A stretch of 64,000 bases of DNA from PALSA-1335 sp965231025. GTDB lineage: Bacteria; Patescibacteriota; Gracilibacteria; UBA1369. The DNA is taken from the NCBI GenBank assembly GCA_965231025.1, contig OZ246407.1:1426001-1490000 (forward strand), written 5' to 3'. Every line of letters begins with the position of its first letter. Position 1 is the first letter of the stretch. The notes under the pieces were generated by a model that saw only the letters and a program-made list of their open reading frames with translations, did no database searches and was not told where the DNA came from. The position numbers were made by a program, and so were the translations under genes. This document shows, piece after piece, positions 16,312-24,570 of the stretch.

Positions 16312-16776
16312 ATGAACATCATCCTGCTTGTCCACGGTCCGAACCTCAACTTTTTGGGGCGCCGCACAGGAAAACACTACGGCAAACTCACCCTGCCGGA
16401 ACTGGAAAAAATAGTAAAAAACGAAGCAAAAAAACACGGCTTCGTCGTAAAATGTTTCCAGTCCAATCACGAAGGCGAGCTAATCGATTTCATCCAGAAA
16501 AGCGCGGACAGCGCCAAAGGAATGCTGATCAATCCCGGGGCGTTTACCCACTACAGTTTTGCTCTTCACGACGCGATAATCGACTCGGAACTCCCCGCCG
16601 TTGAACTCCACCTTTCCGACATAAAAAACCGTGAAGAGTGGCGCCGCACCTCGGTCACCGCTCCGGCCTGCATCGCGCAGGTGAGCGGGAAAAAAGAGAA
16701 AAGTTACCTGGAAGGATTGAAATTGCTTCTCAACAGTCTCACTGCCCGCCGCCCCGCTAAAAATCTAAAAAAATAA
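16312..16776 (+). CDS. aroQ: 3-dehydroquinate dehydratase, type II
   Basis: Removes water from 3-dehydroquinate to give 3-dehydroshikimate (third step). At 154 residues it fits the small type II enzyme, a dodecamer unrelated to type I aroD. Motifs: VHGPNLNFLGRRTGKHYG with the catalytic region (the catalytic Tyr falls in GKHYG and the Arg in GRR), FQSNHEGELIDFI, INPGAFTHYSFALHDAI with the substrate-binding loop and VELHLSDIKNREEWRRTS with the conserved His/Ser. The 111 bases before it hold only a CTA-rich repeat-like spacer; no promoter is obvious, so operon membership is likely. Confidence 0.95.
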   Translation: MNIILLVHGPNLNFLGRRTGKHYGKLTLPELEKIVKNEAKKHGFVVKCFQSNHEGELIDFIQKSADSAKGMLINPGAFTHYSFALHDAIIDSELPAVELHLSDIKNREEWRRTSVTAPACIAQVSGKKEKSYLEGLKLLLNSLTARRPAKNLKK

Positions 16777-16796
16777 AATTTTAGAATTTTAGATTT
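16761..16796. repeat. AT-rich palindromic element at the end of aroQ
   Basis: AAATCTAAAA (16761-16770) and TTTTAGATTT (16787-16796) are perfect 10-bp inverted arms. The left arm lies in the last codons of aroQ. Same arm sequence as the elements at 12524 and 37934. Confidence 0.5.
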
Positions 16797-16865
16797 TATT
16801 GAAGTATCAAAAAGGACACCCTTTCCCCCCTCCTCTCACACACCCACCCACACAACCTCAAAAAA

Positions 16866-17702
16866 ATGCCAGAAAATCCCCCTCCACAATTCGTCATCGG
16901 CCCAGAAACGAAGCTTAACGCGGTTACGGGCTTTCCTCTGGGGCATACCCTGAGTCCAAAACTTCACGGACTCATCTACAAGATGTTGAACATCAACGCC
17001 GTGATGATCCCCTTCCCGCAGGAAAACATCGAAACAATGATAAAAACCGTTCGTTCACGGAAGATCGGGCTGCTGGCGGTGACGCTGCCGCACAAACAGG
17101 AAGTCATGAAGCACCTTGATTCCGTGGACGCGGCGGCGCAGGAAATCGGCGCGGTGAACACGGTCATCAACCGCGACGGCAAACTGTACGGTTACAACAC
17201 GGACATCGTCGGTATTAAAGAAGCACTTAAGGAAACTGAAATCCGCGGGAAAAATGTTCTTGTTCTCGGAGCTGGGGGCGTGGCCCGCCCGCTCTGCTGG
17301 TTTCTTAAAAAAAATGGAGCGAATATTTTTTGTTTCAATCGCACAACGCAAAAAGCCGAAGAACTGATGAAAGAGTTTGGGGGCACAGCGCTGGACGAAA
17401 AAGGTCTGGGAAAAGCCGCTTTCGACGTTATCATCAATGCGACCCCCGTCGGCATGGAGCCCCTCACCGGTGAATCTCCAGTCGACAAAAAACTTTTACG
17501 AAAAGAACAAACGGTATTCGATCTCATCTATAATCCACCAGAGACGCAGCTGATAAAAGACGCGAAAAGCGTAGGCGCAAAAACCATCAACGGAATGCCG
17601 ATGCTGGTGGCGCAGGCCCTGGAACAGGTAAAAATCTGGTCCGGAAAAGAGCTTACCCAAAGCCAAAAAATGGAACTACATTCTAACCTCTCTCCCCCAT
17701 GA
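16866..17702 (+). CDS. aroE: Shikimate dehydrogenase
   Basis: NADPH-dependent reduction of 3-dehydroshikimate to shikimate (fourth step). The 278 residues contain the substrate domain motif GFPLGHTLSPKLHG, the catalytic Lys in VTLPHKQEVM, VNTVINRDGKLYGYNTD with the catalytic Asp, the nucleotide loop GAGGVARPLCWFL with CFNRTTQKAEEL (NRT favours NADPH), and NATPVGM. The C-terminal residues are encoded by the CTA-rich motif that also appears in nearby spacers. The stop overlaps the start of the DAHP synthase gene (ATGA), which suggests translational coupling. Confidence 0.95.
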   Translation: MPENPPPQFVIGPETKLNAVTGFPLGHTLSPKLHGLIYKMLNINAVMIPFPQENIETMIKTVRSRKIGLLAVTLPHKQEVMKHLDSVDAAAQEIGAVNTVINRDGKLYGYNTDIVGIKEALKETEIRGKNVLVLGAGGVARPLCWFLKKNGANIFCFNRTTQKAEELMKEFGGTALDEKGLGKAAFDVIINATPVGMEPLTGESPVDKKLLRKEQTVFDLIYNPPETQLIKDAKSVGAKTINGMPMLVAQALEQVKIWSGKELTQSQKMELHSNLSPP

Positions 17703-18751
17703 ATCTCTCGATCATCAGGCAGCTCCCGAGCACGGAAGAAATCATCCAGGCATTTCCGCTTTCAGAAACCGCATACGAAAAAGTCGCGCGCGACAAACAG
17801 GAGGTGAAAGATATCCTGGCGGGCAAGGATAACCGCATGCTGGTCATCGTCGGGCCATGCTCGGCCTGGCCCCATAAAGCCACCTTGGAGTACGCGGAAA
17901 AGCTCAGGAAAATAGAAGAAAAATTGCGCGATAAACTCAAAATCATCATGCGCGTGTACATCCAGAAACCCCGGACTCACAAAGGCTGGACCGGTCCGGT
18001 GACCCAACCGGACCCTTTTGCCCCGGCGGACATCGTGGAAGGCATCCGTTATGCCCGCAGCCTGATGGTGAAAATCATTGAAATGGGGCTCCCGATCGCC
18101 GACGAAGCCGTGTTTACCCACAACGCCAAAGGATTCATAGAACTGCTCTCATGGGTCGCCATCGGCGCACGAAGTACGGAAGATCAGGAACATCGAATTT
18201 TTGCATCAGCTATTGAATGTCCCGTGGGCATGAAAAATCCCACGAGCGGTTCGCTTGAAATAGGCGTGAACAGCATTATCGCCGCGCAGCACGGCCACAC
18301 CGCCGTATTCCACGGCGCACAGGTCGAAACGCACGGCAATCCGTATGCTCACCTGGTTTTGCGCGGCGGCTTGGACAGACCGAACTACCACGTGGAAGAT
18401 ATCTACAAAGCAAAAAAATACCTCGAGGCCGCAAAGGTGACCAATCCGGCAATCATCGTGGATGCCAGCCACGACAACTGCAAAATCGACGGGGCCAAAG
18501 ACCCTCTGCAGCAGATAAACGTCGCTCAGGAACTCCTGGGCGCGCTCAAGCTCTACCCGGATCTCCGCAAATACGTGAAAGGGTTCATGTTCGAAAGTTT
18601 TCTCAAGGAAGGATGCCAGAAACTGGAAAAACTCACGGCGGAAACCGTAGACCGCGAAGGTCTTTCCATCACCGATCCGTGCCTCAGCTGGGAACAAACG
18701 GAACAATTGCTCCAGACGATCGCCGAAGAACACGGTAAAATGATGTCATAA
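17699..18751 (+). CDS. aroF: 3-deoxy-7-phosphoheptulonate (DAHP) synthase, type I AroF/G/H-like
   Basis: Condenses PEP with erythrose 4-phosphate, the first and usually most regulated step of aromatic synthesis. The 350 residues are close to the E. coli enzymes in length. Motifs: VGPCSAWP (metal Cys), IQKPRTHKGWTGP (PEP-binding Lys-Pro-Arg-Thr), EAVFTHNAKGFIELLSWVAIGARSTEDQEHR, PVGMKNPTSG, LRGGLDRPNYH, VDASHDNCK and FESFLKEGCQ. No extra ACT or chorismate mutase domain is fused. Whether it keeps the allosteric Phe/Tyr pocket of its relatives cannot be judged by eye. Overlaps aroE by 4 bases. Confidence 0.93.
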   Translation: MNLSIIRQLPSTEEIIQAFPLSETAYEKVARDKQEVKDILAGKDNRMLVIVGPCSAWPHKATLEYAEKLRKIEEKLRDKLKIIMRVYIQKPRTHKGWTGPVTQPDPFAPADIVEGIRYARSLMVKIIEMGLPIADEAVFTHNAKGFIELLSWVAIGARSTEDQEHRIFASAIECPVGMKNPTSGSLEIGVNSIIAAQHGHTAVFHGAQVETHGNPYAHLVLRGGLDRPNYHVEDIYKAKKYLEAAKVTNPAIIVDASHDNCKIDGAKDPLQQINVAQELLGALKLYPDLRKYVKGFMFESFLKEGCQKLEKLTAETVDREGLSITDPCLSWEQTEQLLQTIAEEHGKMMS

Positions 18752-18781
18752 AACAGTGAAGATTTCTTTTCAAGCCCACCT

Positions 18782-19915
18782 ATGTCCACGACTCTCAACA
18801 TCACACTTCCCCGGCGTCCGTCCAAAAATTACCGCGTCGTGGTCGGCCCCGGTTTGCTCAAAAACCTGCCGAAAGTTCTGGGTCAGATCAAGCCGGCGGC
18901 GTGGGGGAAATGCGCGGCCCGCTACGTCATTATCACGGACAGCGTCGTCAAAAAAATCGCCGGTGACCAGCTGCTCCATACACTCAAAAAAGCGGGCCTC
19001 CAGGCCGATCTTTTGGCCTTCCCCGCGGGAGAAAAAAACAAGACCGAGACCACCCATCAAAAACTCACGCACCAGATGCTCGCAAGAAAATGCGGACGCG
19101 ACACCATGATCCTTGCGCTCGGCGGAGGCGTGGTCGGCGACACGGCCGGCTACGTTGCGGCGACCTACATGCGCGGCGTGCCGTACATCCAGATCCCGAC
19201 CTCATTTTTGGCCATGGTGGACAGTTCCATAGGCGGAAAAGTCGGAGTCGACACTCCGTACGGTAAAAATCTGGTCGGTGCGTTCTGGCATCCGGAAGCG
19301 GTAATTGCCGACATCGACTGCCTGAAAAATCTCCCACGCGAACAGCTGGTCAACGGACTCATGGAATCGGTGAAAATTTTCCTGACGTACGACAAGCCGA
19401 TGTATGAATTCACGCAAAAAAACTGGGCGCTTGTTCTGAAAAAAAATCCGGCAGCCCTGCAAAAGATAATAGCCCGCTCCATCGAACTCAAAATCGGAGT
19501 CGTGACGCGCGACGAGTTCGACGCCAACGAAAGAATGGTGGTGAACTGGGGACATACCATCGGGCACGCCATCGAGCACCTGAGCCATTTCCGGCTCCTT
19601 CACGGGTACAGCGTCGCGCTCGGAATCCTGGTGGAAAGTAAAATCGCGCAGCTCCTTGGAGTTCTGGCCGAAAAAGATTTCAAAAACATCCGCGAAAGCA
19701 TGAAAAAATTCGGCATCGACGAAAAAGAGTTGCGAAATTTCAAAACTGATGCGGTGGTTAAGCAGACATTGATCGACAAGAAATCCGCAAACGGAAGGGT
19801 AAAATACGTGCTTCTGGAAAAAATCGGAAAAGCAAAAACGGCAAAGGGAATGTTCGGGCACGAAGTTGATGCAAAAGTCGTGAGACAGGCATATAATTAT
19901 TTCCTAAACGAATAG
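18782..19915 (+). CDS. aroB: 3-dehydroquinate synthase
   Basis: NAD- and divalent-metal-dependent cyclase that converts DAHP to 3-dehydroquinate (second step). The 377 residues show the NAD-binding LALGGGVVGDTAGYVAATYMRG, the IPTSFLAMVDSSIGGKVGVDTPYGKNLVGAF core with the catalytic Lys, and the metal ligands E (near 200), H in NWGHTIGHAIEH and the later His in LLHGYSVALG. A slightly long N-terminus carries an insert (KPAAWGKCAARYV). Thirty bases after the DAHP synthase stop; ATG at 18782 is chosen because it directly precedes the first conserved strand. Confidence 0.95.
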   Translation: MSTTLNITLPRRPSKNYRVVVGPGLLKNLPKVLGQIKPAAWGKCAARYVIITDSVVKKIAGDQLLHTLKKAGLQADLLAFPAGEKNKTETTHQKLTHQMLARKCGRDTMILALGGGVVGDTAGYVAATYMRGVPYIQIPTSFLAMVDSSIGGKVGVDTPYGKNLVGAFWHPEAVIADIDCLKNLPREQLVNGLMESVKIFLTYDKPMYEFTQKNWALVLKKNPAALQKIIARSIELKIGVVTRDEFDANERMVVNWGHTIGHAIEHLSHFRLLHGYSVALGILVESKIAQLLGVLAEKDFKNIRESMKKFGIDEKELRNFKTDAVVKQTLIDKKSANGRVKYVLLEKIGKAKTAKGMFGHEVDAKVVRQAYNYFLNE

Positions 19916-19948
19916 GCGCCCGCTTGGTGCCGGTTACCCACAAGAACT

Positions 19949-21061
19949 ATGGCAGGGAATTCCTTCGGACATATTTTCAAAATAACCACCTTTGGAGAAT
20001 CGCACGGCAAAGCCGTGGGAGTGGTGATCGACGGGTGCCCTTCGGGACTCGAAATCACCGAACAGGAGATCCAGAAACAACTCGACCGCCGCCGCCCCGG
20101 AACCAGCCACCTCACCACCACGCGTCAGGAGGAGGACAAGGTGGAAATCCTTTCCGGCGTTTTTGAAGGCAAGACCACGGGCACGCCGATAACGCTTTTA
20201 ATACACAATAAAGACCAGATCTCAAAAGTCTACGAACCCATCAAGGAACTCTACCGTCCGGGCCACGCCGACTTCACGTACGACGCCAAATACGGTTTCC
20301 GCGACTGGCGGGGCGGCGGACGTGCCAGCGCGCGCGAAACGGTTGCCCGCGTTGCTGCCGGAGCCATTGCAAAAAAAATACTCGCGCTTCAGGGTATAAA
20401 AATTACGGGCTATGTTACCCAAATCGGCACGGTAAAAGTAACCCAGATCAGGGAAGAGTATATCGAATCGAGCCTCCTGAACTGCCCGGATCCCACCGTC
20501 ATCGACGACATGGTGAACGAAATAGAGACCGCCCGCAAAAATCTTGATTCCGTGGGAGGGGTCGTGGAAGTCACGGCCACGGGAGTTCCCGCGGGCCTCG
20601 GGGAACCGGTTTTTGACAAACTTTCCGCTGAACTTGCCCATGGCATTATGAGCATACCCGCGGTGAAAGGGTTTGAAATCGGCGATGGATTTGCTTCCGC
20701 AAGCCGGCGTGCTTCGGAAAACAACGATATTTTGGTCCCAAAACAGCCCGCCGCGCACAACGTGCACGGCGGGTCAAAGTTTCACAGCATCGGCACCGTT
20801 ACCAACCACGCCGGCGGCATTCTGGGCGGCATCAGCAACGGAGAACCCATCGTCGTGCGCTTCGCCCTTAAACCGGCCTCCAGCATCGCTCAAAGGCAGC
20901 AGACCGTGGATCGCCACGGCAACACGGCGCACATCGAAGTCCACGGCCGCCACGACCCCTGCGTCGCGCCCCGCGCCGTGCCCATAGGAGAGGCAATGGT
21001 TGCGCTGGTGATTCTTGACCATTACCTTCTTAACAAACATTCCCGTCTTGAAAGTCTTTAG
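19949..21061 (+). CDS. aroC: Chorismate synthase
   Basis: Uses reduced FMN to eliminate phosphate from EPSP and form chorismate, the last common step. At 370 residues it is of normal length. Motifs: GHIFKITTFGESHGKAVGVVIDGCPSG (signature with catalytic His), RRRPGTSHLTT, RPGHADFTYDAKYGFRDWRGGGRASARETVARVAAGAIA, and the C-terminal RHDPCVAPRAVPIGEAMVALVILDHYLL with the second catalytic His/Asp region. No flavin reductase domain is fused, so reduced FMN must come from elsewhere. The end overlaps the start of the dehydratase gene. Confidence 0.96.
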   Translation: MAGNSFGHIFKITTFGESHGKAVGVVIDGCPSGLEITEQEIQKQLDRRRPGTSHLTTTRQEEDKVEILSGVFEGKTTGTPITLLIHNKDQISKVYEPIKELYRPGHADFTYDAKYGFRDWRGGGRASARETVARVAAGAIAKKILALQGIKITGYVTQIGTVKVTQIREEYIESSLLNCPDPTVIDDMVNEIETARKNLDSVGGVVEVTATGVPAGLGEPVFDKLSAELAHGIMSIPAVKGFEIGDGFASASRRASENNDILVPKQPAAHNVHGGSKFHSIGTVTNHAGGILGGISNGEPIVVRFALKPASSIAQRQQTVDRHGNTAHIEVHGRHDPCVAPRAVPIGEAMVALVILDHYLLNKHSRLESL

Positions 21062-21641
21062 AAAAATCCATACTCCGGCAAAAAAAATCCGCCTCGCCGT
21101 CTCCGGCGACACCGGCTCATTCAGTGAAGAGGCCGGCCTTTTATACGCGCAAAGAAACGGGCTCGACGCCAAGCTCATTTTCTCCATTGACATGGAGGGA
21201 GTTCTTGCCGCGCTCGACAAAAAGCAGGCGGACCTCGGGATTTTCCCGGTCGTGAACTCGCGCGGCGGGCTCGTCCAGCCGGCCTTTGAAGCCATGGGGC
21301 ACCATCTTTTCAAATACACCGACGAACTCTGGATGGAAGTGTACCAGTGTCTGATGGTCAAACCCGGCGTCACCAAAAAGCAGATCAAAAAAATAGCCAC
21401 CCACTCGCAGGCCATCGCCCAGTGCGAAAGATATATCCGCAAGGAGTTCCCGAACGCGCAGCTCATTGAGTGGGAAGATACGGCCAAAGCCGCCCGCGAC
21501 CTCGCGAAAAACATTCTCAAAAAAGACACCGCGGTCATAGCGCCGGCCCGTTCCGCGCAGATCTATGGCCTCAAACTTTTGGCCAAAGGAATTCAGGACA
21601 ACCATCCCAACCTCACCACATTTATCGTCGTAAAAAAATGA
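21048..21641 (+). CDS. pheA: Prephenate dehydratase, catalytic domain only
   Basis: Decarboxylating dehydration of prephenate to phenylpyruvate, the Phe branch. About 197 residues from a TTG at 21048 (the frame also allows a TTG at 21015), overlapping aroC. It shows the type 2 periplasmic-binding-like PDT fold: RLAVSGDTGSFSEEA, GIFPVVNSRGGLV and QCLMVKPG. The usual catalytic TRF motif near the C-terminus reads NLTTFIVV: the Thr is kept and the Arg is replaced by Thr. The gene stops right after the PDT fold, so the ACT domain for Phe feedback is missing. Neither start is ATG. Context next to tyrA and chorismate mutase supports the role; activity should be treated as probable. Confidence 0.8.
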   Translation: MKVFRKIHTPAKKIRLAVSGDTGSFSEEAGLLYAQRNGLDAKLIFSIDMEGVLAALDKKQADLGIFPVVNSRGGLVQPAFEAMGHHLFKYTDELWMEVYQCLMVKPGVTKKQIKKIATHSQAIAQCERYIRKEFPNAQLIEWEDTAKAARDLAKNILKKDTAVIAPARSAQIYGLKLLAKGIQDNHPNLTTFIVVKK

Positions 21642-22438
21642 AACACCGCCCTGCCAAATCGGGCAAAAAGCCGACTTTCGGCATCATCGGGTTTGGGCGT
21701 TTCGGTCAGCTTTGGGCGGAGTGCCTCAAACCGTTCGGCGAGGTGAAAATCTATGACAAAAAAACACCTACTCCCGCACCTGCCGCCAAAAACGCAAAAT
21801 CCGTCATTTCGAAAAATTTCCGTTTCGTTTCGCTCAAAGAGGTCGCCGCCGTTGACCTGCTTTTTCTTCTCGTTCCTATTTCCGAAATCGAAAACATCTG
21901 CAAAAAAATCGCGCCGCTCCTCAATACTCAAACCGTGGTGATCGACGCGTGCTCGGTTAAAACCGCCCCGGCCAGATCCATGAAAAAATGGCTTCCCGCA
22001 GGTCAACCTATTATCGCCACTCACCCGCTGTTCGGCCCGGATTCAGTAAAAAAATTCGGACTTGAAAACCAGAAAATCGTGACATGCAGTGTCCGCGCCA
22101 CCGCCGCCCAGCTCACCTCGTTCGAAAAAATGCTTAAAAAACTCAAACTGAAAATCATTCACGCCACTCCGCAGCAACACGACCTGCAGATGGCAAAATC
22201 CCAGGCGCTCGTTCACTTCCTGGGACGAGGCCTCGGCCCGCTCAACCTCGGCCCCCAGCCCATCGCCACGCCGGATTACAACACCCTGCTCCGCATGAAC
22301 GACATGGTGAATAACGACACCTGGCAGCTCTTTTACGACATGCAGAACTACAACCCGTACACCCAAAAAATCCGCAATACTTTTCTCAAATCTTTACAAA
22401 AACTCGACCATGGCATCACCAAAAAACAACAAAAATGA
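21638..22438 (+). CDS. tyrA: Prephenate dehydrogenase
   Basis: NAD(P)-dependent oxidative decarboxylation of prephenate (or arogenate) to the Tyr precursor. The 266 residues have the nucleotide loop GIIGFGRFGQLWA at residue 14, LLVPISEIENI, DACSVKTAP and THPLFGPDS, which match the family's conserved active-site His region. It ends without an ACT domain, shorter than many TyrA proteins. The ATG at 21638 overlaps the dehydratase stop (ATGA). A longer frame exists upstream but would overlap the dehydratase gene by more than 150 bases, so the short start is preferred. Confidence 0.9.
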   Translation: MKHRPAKSGKKPTFGIIGFGRFGQLWAECLKPFGEVKIYDKKTPTPAPAAKNAKSVISKNFRFVSLKEVAAVDLLFLLVPISEIENICKKIAPLLNTQTVVIDACSVKTAPARSMKKWLPAGQPIIATHPLFGPDSVKKFGLENQKIVTCSVRATAAQLTSFEKMLKKLKLKIIHATPQQHDLQMAKSQALVHFLGRGLGPLNLGPQPIATPDYNTLLRMNDMVNNDTWQLFYDMQNYNPYTQKIRNTFLKSLQKLDHGITKKQQK

Positions 22439-22712
22439 TCTCAAACTGGCGCGGATCGAACTTCAGAATTTGCGCATGATCATCGATAAACTCGACGATC
22501 TCATTATCCAGTCCATCGCCCGCCGCATGGTCGTTTCCCGCACCGTCGGCGCCGTCAAAAAAATCCACGGCCTCAAAATCAAAGATTCCAAAAGGGAAAA
22601 ACAGCTCCAGGCACTCCACAAAAAACTCGCGAAAAAACACGGGATCACCTATGAGACGCTTCAGGAAATTTTCGCGCTCATTATGGAAGAGTCCAAAAGA
22701 GTCCAGAAATAA
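22410..22712 (+). CDS. Chorismate mutase, AroQ class
   Basis: Rearranges chorismate to prephenate, feeding both neighbouring enzymes. A 100-residue all-helical AroQ-fold monofunctional mutase: LRMIIDKLDDLIIQSIARRMVVSRTVGAVKK then KDSKREKQLQAL lines up with the E. coli P-protein mutase, keeping the Arg residues of helix 1, the Lys of the central helix and the R-E pair. It overlaps the end of tyrA by 29 bases and is the last gene before a terminator, closing the ten-gene operon. Confidence 0.9.
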   Translation: MASPKNNKNDLKLARIELQNLRMIIDKLDDLIIQSIARRMVVSRTVGAVKKIHGLKIKDSKREKQLQALHKKLAKKHGITYETLQEIFALIMEESKRVQK

Positions 22713-22725
22713 CTTTGACAAGCCA

Positions 22726-22757
22726 AAGGGGTCGTTATAAAATCGGCTCCTTTTTAT
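22726..22757 (+). terminator. Rho-independent terminator of the aromatic operon
   Basis: Stem AAGGGGTCG / CGGCTCCTT (two G-U pairs), 9-base loop, then TTTTTATTTG. It follows the chorismate mutase stop by 13 bases and marks the end of the operon that begins at 14164. Confidence 0.7.
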
Positions 22758-22764
22758 TTGAATA

Positions 22765-23280
22765 TTGGCAAAGAAACCCACAATAAAATTGAGACTGGAA
22801 TTGGAATACGGAAGAGATGAGGAAGGCTACGCGTCGGCCATGACCTCCTTTGTGGGAACTGTCATTGGCATGGTTAAAAATGAAATCGACGCGGCGGCGC
22901 AGGAAGAAGCACTCCGCACCCATCCAAAAATTGCCTCAAAAGTGGCCATTGCCGCCAACGGATTCCAGGCGCTCGAAAACGTACAGGAGGAAATGAAGTT
23001 TTTAGTGTGGTGCGCCATGCGCAAAATGTATTTTCCTGAACAACTGAGAAAGGGAACAGCAAGAAAAGAAGAATGCGATTTGTTTGCAAACTGGCTTCAC
23101 GATGAAGCCGGAAGAAAACTCCCGTATGCTATCGCGGAAATGCAAAAAGCACTGGATGATGTGAAATTTTCCGGCGATGAGCGCATGAAAATTTTATATG
23201 CCGAATTCTGCAGGCTTTCAGTAAAAGATCGTATGGCGGTGTGTACCTTGATGAAAAATATCATCAGAAGAAATCTTTAA
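22765..23280 (+). CDS. Unrecognised soluble protein after the aromatic operon
   Basis: A 171-residue protein read from a TTG at 22765 (the first ATG in frame is at about 22840, which would remove an N-terminal strand KLRLELEYG). It is mostly helical after residue 20 (FVGTVIGMVKNEIDAAAQEEAL, EEMKFLVWCAMRKMYF), with scattered Cys that do not form a metal motif. No membrane segment. It lies between the operon terminator and the aminotransferase. If the terminator is leaky it could be a distal operon member; no link to aromatic synthesis is visible in the sequence. Family not recognised. Confidence 0.5.
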   Translation: MAKKPTIKLRLELEYGRDEEGYASAMTSFVGTVIGMVKNEIDAAAQEEALRTHPKIASKVAIAANGFQALENVQEEMKFLVWCAMRKMYFPEQLRKGTARKEECDLFANWLHDEAGRKLPYAIAEMQKALDDVKFSGDERMKILYAEFCRLSVKDRMAVCTLMKNIIRRNL

Positions 23281-23334
23281 AGTTGAAAAATATTCCGTTG
23301 AAGTTAAACTGATGTCAGCATCGTCATTTTCTTT

Positions 23335-24507
23335 ATGAAAGACCTCTTCTCCTCCAAAGTTCACATCCCGCCTTCCGCGACGGTCACCATCAACACCATC
23401 GCCCAGCAGAAAAAGAAAGCCGGCCAGCGCGTGTATAACCTCTCCGCCGGCGAACCGATCATGAACACCGCGCAGTACCTCAGGGAAACCGTGGATTGGG
23501 CCATGGATAACGGCCAGACGCTGTACCCCCCGGTTGCAGGAATCGACGAACTCCGCGCCCGCGCGTCCCAGTGGATGAACGACCTCTACAAAACGAATTA
23601 CGAAACAAAAAACACCCTCATCAGCTGCGGGGGCAAGTTCGGTATCTATCTGCTTCTGCAGTCCCTTCTCAACGACGGCGACGAAGTCATCGTTATTTCG
23701 CCGTACTGGGTTTCCTATCCGCCTATGGTTTCTCTTTTTGGGGGACGGCCGGTTATCGTCCAGACGGAGGAGTCAAGCCACTGGAAGGTCCGGCCCGAAC
23801 AAATAGCCGGGGCGGCAAGCGCTAAAACCAAAATGCTCATCCTCAACAACGGCTCCAACCCGACGGGCGTTTTATACACCGAAAAAGAGCTCAAGGAAAT
23901 TCTGGAAGTCTGCAAAGAAAAAAATATCATCGTCATGTCCGACGAAGTCTATAGCGGACTCACGTACGACGGCAAAACCTACACCTCCTGCGGCGCTTTT
24001 TGGGATCACAGCGACCATGTGGTGGTCATCCAGAGCTGCAGCAAAAACTTCGGCATGACCGGCTGGCGCGTGGGCATGGTCTTCGGTCCGGAAGAGATCA
24101 TCAAAAAACTCATTACCGTCCAGGGCCAGAGCATCACAGGGACGAGCATCATCAGCCAGTGGGCGGCCATTGCCGCGCTGGAAAAGGCCCACAAAATCAC
24201 GCCGGAAATCAACAAAGAAATGAAGCACCGCCGCGACGTGTTCACGAATACCTTCAACGAACTATTCCCCGGCGCGGACTTAAAGGCGCCTCACTCGGCC
24301 TTTTACAGCTTCATCCCCATGAAAGCTTTCGGCCGCGACTTTTACGATGACGTCAAATTCTGCGAACGCGCGCTGGAAGAAGGCAATGTGGCCATGGTGC
24401 CCGGCACCGCTTTCGGCAAACCCGGCTACGTCCGGGCCTCGTTCGGCGCCAAGCCGGAAGAGCTCAAGGCAGCGCTCAAAGCGCTGGCGGGGTATTTAAA
24501 TACATAG
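23335..24507 (+). CDS. Class I aminotransferase, aspartate/aromatic type
   Basis: PLP enzyme of 390 residues. Fold-type I motifs: YNLSAGEPIMNT, LYPPVAGIDELR, SCGGKFGIYLLLQ, NNGSNPTGVLY, SDEVYSGLTYDG and IQSCSKNFGMTGWRVG with the PLP lysine. The pattern is that of the AAT I-beta subgroup that includes aspartate, aromatic and prephenate aminotransferases. Being just downstream of the Phe/Tyr operon, it is the obvious candidate for the final transamination of phenylpyruvate and 4-hydroxyphenylpyruvate, or of prephenate itself; that assignment is context inference. A second, different aminotransferase is at 52383. Confidence 0.88.
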   Translation: MKDLFSSKVHIPPSATVTINTIAQQKKKAGQRVYNLSAGEPIMNTAQYLRETVDWAMDNGQTLYPPVAGIDELRARASQWMNDLYKTNYETKNTLISCGGKFGIYLLLQSLLNDGDEVIVISPYWVSYPPMVSLFGGRPVIVQTEESSHWKVRPEQIAGAASAKTKMLILNNGSNPTGVLYTEKELKEILEVCKEKNIIVMSDEVYSGLTYDGKTYTSCGAFWDHSDHVVVIQSCSKNFGMTGWRVGMVFGPEEIIKKLITVQGQSITGTSIISQWAAIAALEKAHKITPEINKEMKHRRDVFTNTFNELFPGADLKAPHSAFYSFIPMKAFGRDFYDDVKFCERALEEGNVAMVPGTAFGKPGYVRASFGAKPEELKAALKALAGYLNT

Positions 24508-24570
24508 GCCGGCTGCTTGACGCCAAGATGGTTATCCGCTTGAATGCTGCCACAGCATATTTTTTTTGCA

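Noticed and set aside
12573..22438. TGA read as Gly, as in Gracilibacteria
   Set aside because: murB, tyrA and yraN end cleanly at TGA, right after conserved C-termini, so TGA is a stop.
22713..23334. Second attenuator or T-box before the aminotransferase
   Set aside because: The only hairpin is the operon terminator at 22726; no T-box specifier or aromatic-rich short ORF was found before 23335.
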